DNA of 20,301 nt, from NCBI GenBank assembly GCA_023228705.1, contig JALOAS010000062.1:1-20301 (forward strand), read 5' to 3'. Of the stretch, positions 15,955-20,301 are shown piece after piece (position 1 is the first letter of the stretch; the number at the start of each line of letters is the position of its first letter). The translations under genes and the position numbers were made by a program. The notes below the pieces were generated by a model. The model was not told the DNA's origin. It did no database searches and was given only the letters and a program-made list of their open reading frames with translations. The stretch comes from Ottowia sp. GTDB taxonomy: Bacteria > Pseudomonadota > Gammaproteobacteria > Burkholderiales > Burkholderiaceae_C.

Positions 15955-16575
15955 ATGCGTTTTTATTCTGCCCCCGCCCGGGTCCGTGGGTCACCCGCTG
16001 ACCCGGTTCGGCGCCGCTGCCTGGCGCTGCTCCCGGCCCTGCTGGGCGGCAGCCTGTTTGCCGGCTGCGCGGGCGCTGATACGGCCAACGGCGTGCCCGA
16101 CCAGGTGCTGTCGGCACGGAAGCTGGACGAGCTCGTTGCACGCGCCTTTCCGTACACGCACAGGCTGTCGGGACTGGCTTCGCTGACGCTGCGAAATCCC
16201 CGGCTGCGCCTGCTCCCCGAGCGCAACCGCCTGGGCACGGCGCTGGACCTGCTGCTGGTCGAAAGGCTGACCGGCAGCCGGCTGGGCGGCGGCATGGACC
16301 TGGACTACGGCCTGCGCTACGACGGCCGCGAAGGCGCCGTGCGCATGACCGACGTGCGCGTCAACTGGCTGGCCGTCGACGCGCTGCCGCAGCCGTACCA
16401 GGACCTGCTCTCGCGTTATGCGCCGCCGCTGGCCGAGCAGGTGCTCGACGACTTTGCGCTGTACCGCTTCCCCCGGGACCAGCTCGCGCTGGTGCGCAGC
16501 ATGGGGCTGACCGTCCGTGCGCTGCACGTGGAGCCGGACGGGCTGCACATCGCGCTTGCGCCCGAGCCGCTCTAG
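15955..16575 (+). CDS. DUF1439 / YceB-like lipoprotein
   Basis: The 206-residue protein has a basic N-terminus (RRR at 19-21), a hydrophobic stretch (about 23-36) and a lipobox-like FAGC with C38 as the lipidated residue. The mature part (FPYTHRLSGLASLTLRNPRLRLLPERNRLGTALDL, then a conserved-looking GMDLDYGLRYD block) resembles DUF1439 lipoproteins such as E. coli YceB, whose function is poorly known. The ATG at 15955 is chosen because AAGGAG lies 8 bases upstream and the signal peptide begins there; the frame is open for 48 more codons upstream. Lipidation would depend on enzymes such as Lnt encoded in this window. Phe at position -3 of the lipobox is unusual. Confidence 0.78.
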   Translation: MRFYSAPARVRGSPADPVRRRCLALLPALLGGSLFAGCAGADTANGVPDQVLSARKLDELVARAFPYTHRLSGLASLTLRNPRLRLLPERNRLGTALDLLLVERLTGSRLGGGMDLDYGLRYDGREGAVRMTDVRVNWLAVDALPQPYQDLLSRYAPPLAEQVLDDFALYRFPRDQLALVRSMGLTVRALHVEPDGLHIALAPEPL

Positions 16576-16595
16576 ATCTCGGCGTTGCCAGAGAT
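16576..16595 (+). terminator. Hairpin directly after the lipoprotein stop codon
   Basis: ATCTCGGC-GTT-GCC-A-GAGAT forms an 8-bp stem with one bulged A right after the TAG. No T-run follows, so termination strength is doubtful. Confidence 0.35.
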
Positions 16596-16800
16596 GGTGC
16601 GTGGATGCAGGATAGTCTCGTGCCTTCCAGCCGCTGGATCAAGTCCATGGGGCTTCATTCGCTGCGATGACGATAAAAACGCCCATCCATGCACATCGCG
16701 CATCTCCAATGCCTTCTCGCCGCCGGCGCCGGAACGTATCCACGCATTGCCCTGGTGACCCCGTCGTGGGGATGCATGATCCGGCAGCGCGTTGCGGCAC
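16596..16800. other. Intergenic stretch without a recognised gene
   Basis: About 205 bases between the lipoprotein gene and the convergent membrane protein gene. Short open frames on both strands have no domain features. The stretch contains one copy of the palindromic GCCGCCGGCGCCGG at 16719-16732. I see no tRNA, promoter or T-run terminator. Confidence 0.6.
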
Positions 16801-17223
16801 TCAAAATCCAGACGACTCCTGCTCCCGACCGGCGGTTGCGTAGGCCAGGAAGACCAGTGCCGCCAGCGGATAGCCAACCGCCAGCCATGCGGGCTGGTGG
16901 ATGTCGTTGACCTCGGCATTGAGCCACATCACCACCGACGTCAGGCCGAGCGCGATCGCCGCGGCGACCGCGATCAGGCGTGCGGGCTCCCGCTCGGCCC
17001 AGAAGAAGCGGTGCCATGCAAACAGCATCAGCCCGGAGAAGATGAACGGCCGCAGGAACAGCCGAGCGCCCAGGCCGCCGGGCACCATGCGGGCCAATTC
17101 ATCGCGCGCCGCCAACGCATCGGCAACGCCGATCAGCTCCGACACCAGCACGTAGGCGCAGGCAGCCTGCAGCAACCAGTACAGCCAGCGGGGTGTGCGT
17201 CGGCGGGAAAAGAAGATCCTCAT
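16801..17223 (-). CDS. Small integral membrane protein, four predicted helices
   Basis: I do not recognise a family. The 140-residue protein has hydrophobic segments at about 12-32, 57-75, 80-103 and 112-132, with positively charged residues at the N-terminus (RRR at 7-9) and a short charged C-terminus (GREQESSGF). It starts 34 bases after the metW stop on the same strand, so it is probably transcribed with metX-metW. The ATG has no strong ribosome binding site. A link with methionine metabolism is only suggested by position. Confidence 0.7.
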   Translation of the reverse strand: MRIFFSRRRTPRWLYWLLQAACAYVLVSELIGVADALAARDELARMVPGGLGARLFLRPFIFSGLMLFAWHRFFWAEREPARLIAVAAAIALGLTSVVMWLNAEVNDIHQPAWLAVGYPLAALVFLAYATAGREQESSGF

Positions 17224-17257
17224 GACGTCGGGCGCGCAGCAGCGGCGCTATTGGCGC

Positions 17258-17842
17258 TCAGCTTCGGGCCAGCTTGAACACCGCCGTGCTCGCGAGCAGG
17301 TTGGGCGCCCGGCGCACGCGCCGGCCATCGTGCAGCCCAAAGGCGTCCAGGATCTGCAGGCCGTTCTTGCGCGCCAGCGCAGCAAAGTCCTTGAACGTGC
17401 CGACGCGGATGTTGGGCGTGTCGTACCACTGGTACGGCATGCGGCGCGTGACCGGCATGTGCCCGCGCGCCACGCTCAGCCGGTTGGGCCAGTGCGCAAA
17501 ATTGGGAAAGGCAATGATGCCGATACGGCCCACGCGCGTGGTCTCCAGCAGCATGGCTTCGGCGTTGCGCAGGTGCTGCAGCGTGTCGATCTGCAGCACC
17601 ACGTCAAAGCTCTGGTCCTGGAACTCGGCCAGGCCCCGGTGCAGGTTGAGCTGCAGCACGTTGACGCCGCGCTGCACGCAGGCCAGGACGTTGTCGTCGG
17701 CGATTTCCACGCCGTAGCCGGTGCAACCCTTCTCCTGCTGCAGAAGCTCGAGCAGGCTGCCGTCGCCGCAGCCCAGGTCCAGCACGTGCGCGCCGGCCGG
17801 GATGAGCCCGGCAATGGTCTGCGTGATCGGCTCCGCGTTCAT
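17258..17842 (-). CDS. metW: Methionine biosynthesis protein MetW
   Basis: MetW is a methyltransferase-like protein that accompanies MetX in many proteobacteria and is thought to support its activity in methionine synthesis. The 194-residue protein has the SAM-binding glycine loop LDLGCGDG at 21-28, VVLQIDTLQHL at 81-91, AFPNFAHWPNR at 111-121 and the typical YDTPNIR at 140-146. The start ATG overlaps the metX stop by 4 bases (ATGA) and has GGAGG 6 bases upstream, so the two are translated together. Confidence 0.95.
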   Translation of the reverse strand: MNAEPITQTIAGLIPAGAHVLDLGCGDGSLLELLQQEKGCTGYGVEIADDNVLACVQRGVNVLQLNLHRGLAEFQDQSFDVVLQIDTLQHLRNAEAMLLETTRVGRIGIIAFPNFAHWPNRLSVARGHMPVTRRMPYQWYDTPNIRVGTFKDFAALARKNGLQILDAFGLHDGRRVRRAPNLLASTAVFKLARS

Positions 17843-18981
17843 GCACCACCTCCATCGATGCGATCGAAGTAGGCGCGCACCACGCCCAAGTAGCGCGCGT
17901 CGTCCAGCAGGAATGCATCGTGGCCATGCGGCGCGTCGATCTCGGCGTAGCTGACCGGGCGGCGGTTTTCCAGCAGCGCCTTGACGATTTCGCGCGAACG
18001 GGCCGGCGGAAAGCGCCAGTCGGTGGAAAAGCTCACGAGCAGGAAGCGCGCCTGCGTGCGCGCCAGCGTCTGCGTCAGGTCGCCGCCATGAGCGGCAGCC
18101 GGGTCAAAATAATCCAGCGCGCGCGTGATCAGCAGGTACGTATTGGCGTCAAAAAAAGTGCTGAACTTGTCACCCTGGTGGCGCAGGTAGCTCTCGATCT
18201 GGAACTCGATGTCCTGCGTGCTGAACCTGTAGCCATTGGTGCTGTGCGCAACCGCGCTGCGCAGCTCGCGCCCAAACCGCCGGCTCATGACATCATCGCT
18301 GAGGTAGGTGATGTGCGCCAGCATGCGCGCAATGCGCAGCCCGCGCGCCGGCACCACGCCGTGGCGGTAGAAATCGCCGCCGTGGAAATCCGGATCGGTG
18401 CTGATGGCGCGACGCGCCACCTCGTTGAACGCAATGTTCTCGGCCGACAGGTTGGGCGCGCTGGCCACGCCCACCGCGTGGCGCACACGCTCGGGGTACT
18501 GCAACGTCCAGCTCAATGCCTGCATGCCGCCCAGGCTGCCACCCATGACGGCGGCCAGCTGCGTGATGCCCAGCGCCTCGACCAGGCGCGCCTGCGCCGC
18601 AACCCAGTCCTCGACCGTGAGCACCGGAAAATCGGCGCCGTAGACCTCGCCCGTGGCCGGGTTCGGGCTCATGGGCCCGGTCGAGCCAAAGCATGAACCC
18701 AGGTTGTTGACGCCAATGACGAAGAAGCGGTTGGTGTCCACGGGCTTGCCCGGGCCTATCATGTTGGCCCACCAGCCCTGGCTCTTGTCGTCGCCAGCGT
18801 ACATGCCGGTCACGTGGTGCGACGCGTTGAGCGCGTGGCAGACCAGCACGGCGTTGCTGCGCGCTGCGTTGAGCTTGCCGTAGGTTTCGTACCTGAGCTC
18901 ATAGTCCGCAATGGCCGCGCCGCTTTGCAGCGCCAGCGGCGCGGCAAAGTGCATGGTCTGCGGTTCCACGATGAACGGCAT
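17839..18981 (-). CDS. metX: Homoserine O-acyltransferase MetX
   Basis: MetX activates homoserine for methionine synthesis with acetyl- or succinyl-CoA; many betaproteobacterial members paired with MetW use succinyl-CoA, but I cannot decide it here. The 380-residue alpha/beta-hydrolase has the nucleophile S149 (MGGSLGGMQAL), D321 (STDWRFPP) and H354 (PHGHDAF). The family blocks CHALNASHH and NNLGSCFGSTGP are also present. The ATG at 18981 matches the usual N-terminus. It lacks a clear ribosome binding site: the bases before it are the T-run of a terminator. Expression is probably controlled by the riboswitch-attenuator in its leader. Confidence 0.95.
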   Translation of the reverse strand: MPFIVEPQTMHFAAPLALQSGAAIADYELRYETYGKLNAARSNAVLVCHALNASHHVTGMYAGDDKSQGWWANMIGPGKPVDTNRFFVIGVNNLGSCFGSTGPMSPNPATGEVYGADFPVLTVEDWVAAQARLVEALGITQLAAVMGGSLGGMQALSWTLQYPERVRHAVGVASAPNLSAENIAFNEVARRAISTDPDFHGGDFYRHGVVPARGLRIARMLAHITYLSDDVMSRRFGRELRSAVAHSTNGYRFSTQDIEFQIESYLRHQGDKFSTFFDANTYLLITRALDYFDPAAAHGGDLTQTLARTQARFLLVSFSTDWRFPPARSREIVKALLENRRPVSYAEIDAPHGHDAFLLDDARYLGVVRAYFDRIDGGGA

Positions 18982-18990
18982 GATGGCAAC

Positions 18991-19023
18991 AAAAAACCCG
19001 GTTTGGCCAAATCAAAACCGGGT
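18991..19023 (-). terminator. Intrinsic terminator in the metX leader
   Basis: On the minus strand ACCCGGTTT (19023-19015) and AAACCGGGT (19004-18996) form a perfect 9-bp stem with a 10-base loop, followed directly by a run of T down to 18991. It lies 9 bases before the metX ATG, and no gene precedes it on this strand within the window. It is therefore an attenuator of metX rather than the end of an upstream gene. Confidence 0.85.
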
Positions 19024-19045
19024 CTGCACGCGTCTCGATTTAGCC
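19005..19045 (-). promoter_or_regulatory. Antiterminator hairpin of the metX attenuator
   Basis: GGCTAAATCGAGAC (19045-19032) can form 14 consecutive pairs, three of them G-U, with GTTTTGATTTGGCC (19018-19005) around a 13-base loop. The 5' strand is the 3' part of the SAM-II pseudoknot and the 3' strand overlaps the left arm and loop of the terminator. The two states therefore exclude each other. Confidence 0.65.
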
Positions 19046-19093
19046 GTATTTGTAAAGCGCCCGCAAGCAGAGGCAAATCGGCGCAGCGCTCTC
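19032..19093 (-). ncRNA. Probable SAM-II riboswitch controlling metX-metW
   Basis: Read on the minus strand, GCGCC (19084-19080) pairs with GGCGC (19061-19057) as P1. The loop opens with GATTTGCC (19079-19072), and after P1 come ACAAATACGGCTAAATC (19053-19037). This order (P1, GAUUU-x-CC loop, AAAU, GCUAAA) matches my memory of the SAM-II consensus. GATTTGCC can pair with GGC-U-AAATC to form the pseudoknot. Position directly before metX fits the known use of SAM-II. Described SAM-II elements mostly control translation; here a terminator follows. An Infernal search was not possible. Confidence 0.72.
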
Positions 19094-19094
19094 C

Positions 19095-19100
19095 AGTATA
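19095..19100 (-). promoter_or_regulatory. -10 element of the metX riboswitch transcript
   Basis: TATACT on the minus strand would start transcription near 19088, exactly at the 5' end of the aptamer. No good -35 hexamer is seen at 17 bases. Confidence 0.45.
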
Positions 19101-19232
19101 GCTGCGCCAACCCCGCCGTGCTGCCGACCCTGCCAATCCGGGTCCAGCCGCGAAGCGTTGTATTTTTGCCACTGCGTGCTTGTCAAAACGGGCAAAATGT
19201 GCATCGGCTGGCACAAAACGGCGTTTTTCGCG

Positions 19233-19238
19233 CATAAT
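19233..19238 (+). promoter_or_regulatory. Possible -10 element for the RNA-binding protein gene
   Basis: CATAAT lies in a locally AT-richer part of the divergent region (GC-poor from about 19150 to 19240). No clear TTGACA-like hexamer is at the right distance. If used, it gives a leader of about 300 bases. Confidence 0.35.
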
Positions 19239-19244
19239 TGACCC

Positions 19245-19547
19245 TGCATGCGAGAGCATGTGATTAGTTCTGCGGTGATAGCTGTCAGTTTTCCCTCAAG
19301 AGCGACCGGTCCCGGTTTTTTGCTCCAGGTGTTTTCGGACTCCATCGCGTTTTACTTGCCAAGGAACCGCTGATTCACTGCCCGCTACAGGGCCACGCCG
19401 GAAACGGGAAGACGACACGGGTGTCACCCGGGGCCACTGCGGCCTGGCCGCAGCAACCCTTGGCGCATGGTGGTTCATTCTCCGTACTGCGGACGCACTG
19501 GGCAAAGGCACGTTTCACGCATTCCACCTTCAGGGAGTCCTGTACAA
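19245..19547 (+). other. Long untranslated leader before the RRM gene
   Basis: This stretch has no convincing gene. It holds a small hairpin CATGC-GAGA-GCATG with a GNRA-type loop at 19247-19260, a short stem ACCG/CGGT followed by T6 near 19305-19321, and a palindrome CTGCGGCC-T-GGCCGCAG at 19437-19453. The ribosome binding site AGGGAG of the RRM gene lies at about 19533-19538. It may be a structured 5' leader, as is common for cold-responsive RNA-binding protein genes. Confidence 0.45.
19304..19321 (+). terminator. Weak terminator-like hairpin in the leader
   Basis: GACCG (19304-19308) and CGGTT (19313-19317) give a 5-bp stem including one G-T pair, followed by a T-run to 19321. The stem is short, so it could be an attenuator, the end of a short RNA, or chance. 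Confidence 0.3.
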
Positions 19548-19943
19548 ATGGGCACCAAGCTTTACGTCGGCAATCTGCCGTACTCCGTGCGTGATGAGGA
19601 TCTGCACGAAACTTTTTCCGAATTTGGCGGTGTTTCCAGCGCCAAAGTCATGATGGAGCGGGACAGCGACCGCTCGCGCGGGTTTGGTTTTGTTGAAATG
19701 CAAGACGAAACCGGCGCACAGGCGGCCATTGCCGGCCTGCACGACAAGTCCATGGGTGGGCGCAACCTGGTCGTCAACGAAGCCCGTCCCATGGCCCCGC
19801 GCGGCCCCGGCGGCGGCGGTGGCGGCGGTGGTCGTCGCGAAGGCGGGTTCCGCAACCCCTATGGTGGTGGCGGCTCGCGCGGTGGTGGTGGCGGCGGTCG
19901 TCATGGTGGCGGCGGCGGTGGCGGCGGCTACGACCAATATTGA
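19548..19943 (+). CDS. RRM-domain RNA-binding protein with glycine-rich tail
   Basis: This is a single RNA recognition motif protein of 131 residues. It has RNP2 as LYVGNL at 5-10 and RNP1 as RGFGFVEM at 44-51, with the aromatic residues needed to stack on RNA. It is followed by a Gly/Arg-rich tail (about 84-131) that ends GGYDQY. Bacterial proteins of this type are often cold-induced and bind RNA without strict sequence preference. ATG 19548 is chosen because the RRM begins right after it and AGGGAG is about 10 bases upstream; an in-frame ATG at 19467 would add 27 residues without homology. The gene is monocistronic, ending at a strong terminator. Confidence 0.94.
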   Translation: MGTKLYVGNLPYSVRDEDLHETFSEFGGVSSAKVMMERDSDRSRGFGFVEMQDETGAQAAIAGLHDKSMGGRNLVVNEARPMAPRGPGGGGGGGGRREGGFRNPYGGGGSRGGGGGGRHGGGGGGGGYDQY

Positions 19944-19985
19944 ACGCAGGGCTGAACCGGGCCTGAGCCCGGGCTGCACCTGAGC

Positions 19986-20024
19986 AGGCCGGCAACCGCG
20001 CACAGCGCGGTTGCCGGCCTTTTT
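19986..20024 (+). terminator. Strong intrinsic terminator after the RRM gene
   Basis: AGGCCGGCAACCGCG (19986-20000) and its perfect complement (20006-20020) make a 15-bp stem with a CACAG loop, followed by TTTTT. It ends the RRM transcript 43 bases after the stop codon. Confidence 0.95.
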
Positions 20025-20044
20025 CATGCATGGCCGCGCGGGCT

Positions 20045-20090
20045 CGATCCTCAGAGCTTGAGAATGAATTGATCGCGCCCGAGAGGATCG
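20045..20090. repeat. Inverted repeat with 8-bp arms
   Basis: CGATCCTC (20045-20052) and GAGGATCG (20083-20090) are perfect complements around 30 bases. No T-run follows, so it is not a typical terminator. It lies between the RRM terminator and the palindromic repeat. Confidence 0.55.
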
Positions 20091-20092
20091 CC

Positions 20093-20175
20093 AAAGCCCG
20101 TCCAATCAAGACGCAAAGCGCAGGCATAGCTTGGGCTATGGCGAGCATTTGCAACGCGGAGTGGGCGGGTTTGCG
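20093..20175. repeat. REP-like extragenic palindromic element
   Basis: CATAGC-TTGG-GCTATG (20125-20140) is the perfect core of a longer imperfect stem: the left arm from CCCG at 20097 matches the complement of the right arm up to GCGGG at 20165-20169 at many positions. The compact form and intergenic position suggest a dispersed repeat. Only one copy lies in the window, so copy number is unknown. Confidence 0.55.
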
Positions 20176-20198
20176 CGGTCAAAGCGGGCATGTTCGCG

Positions 20199-20301
20199 GT
20201 AGGAATGCCCATTACTGAGCACCCCCCGCACAGATCCCGGCGAGCGCGATTCGCGCACCGGGCTCCTGCCTCAGGTAATTGACGCGAAACCGTCGGTCGG
20301 G
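20199..20301 (-). mobile_element. Probable 3' end of a group II intron (domains V and VI)
   Basis: Read on the minus strand, 20265-20233 starts GAGC and folds into a domain V-like hairpin. The lower stem is GAGCCCGG / CCGGGATC, with a CG bulge at 20242-20241 and an upper GC stem. A G-rich hairpin resembling domain VI follows (from about 20231) and ends in CCTAC near 20199. Domain V normally has 34 bases and a four-base GNRA loop; here I count 33 and a three-base loop, so the element may be degenerate. A reverse transcriptase gene would lie beyond the right edge; none is visible here. Confidence 0.5.

Noticed and set aside
16655..17017. Open frame on the minus strand running from the membrane protein gene into the following gap.
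   Set aside because: Overlaps the four-helix membrane protein in another frame and its translation is Arg/Gly/Pro-rich without features.
11190..19362. TTTACTTGCCAAG shared by the leaders of cls (about 11190) and the RRM gene (about 19350).
   Set aside because: A 13-base match is expected by chance among 20 kb; flanks do not agree further and no structure is shared.
18982..19547. A tRNA or other structural RNA gene in the large divergent gap.
   Set aside because: No T-loop GGTTCRA motif or cloverleaf pairing was found; the structured parts are explained by the metX leader and the RRM leader.
20030..20218. 62-codon open frame on the plus strand.
   Set aside because: It is made up of the inverted repeat, the palindromic element and the intron end; no ribosome binding site or domain.

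Overview
The window looks like chromosomal DNA of a GC-rich (about 66-68% by eye) betaproteobacterium of the order Burkholderiales, most likely family Comamonadaceae. This rests on the protein sequences, the gene pairs metX-metW, glyQ-glyS and corC-lnt, and plsC next to a YgjP-like protease. Nothing was searched in a database; family calls come from motifs read in the translations.

Layout. The left edge (1-135) is two arrays of 7-bp tandem repeats, followed by a short-chain dehydrogenase gene on the plus strand (273-1079). From 1092 to 11101 all genes lie on the minus strand. In order of transcription they are a GNAT acetyltransferase, corC, lnt, fabA, fabB, glyQ, glyS, a plsC-like acyltransferase and a YgjP-like metallopeptidase. 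Most are separated by a few bases or overlap by 4. The block joins envelope functions (lipoprotein N-acylation, unsaturated fatty acid synthesis, phospholipid acylation) to glycyl-tRNA synthetase. A plus-strand cardiolipin synthase (11211-12641) adds another phospholipid function. It converges on a MscS-type channel gene with a TTG start, which follows a small membrane-anchored YtkA-like protein gene.

From 14385 there is a hydroxypyruvate isomerase-family gene (+), a small Cys-rich protein of unknown function (-) under a Fur-box-like palindrome, and a DUF1439/YceB-like lipoprotein (+). A methionine operon follows on the minus strand: metX-metW plus a small four-helix membrane protein. The metX leader carries what reads as a SAM-II riboswitch, then a 14-bp potential antiterminator that excludes an intrinsic terminator ending 9 bases before the metX start codon. 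Divergent from it is an RRM RNA-binding protein gene with a roughly 300-nt leader and a strong terminator. The right edge holds a palindromic repeat element and what looks like the 3' end (domains V-VI) of a group II intron on the minus strand, running off the window.

Main points for a second look: the complete metX attenuation switch; a 300-bp low-GC, in-frame tract inside glyS that suggests recombination with a lower-GC donor; the Fur-like promoter on an unknown Cys-rich gene; and the intron end. Most of the rest is ordinary housekeeping sequence.
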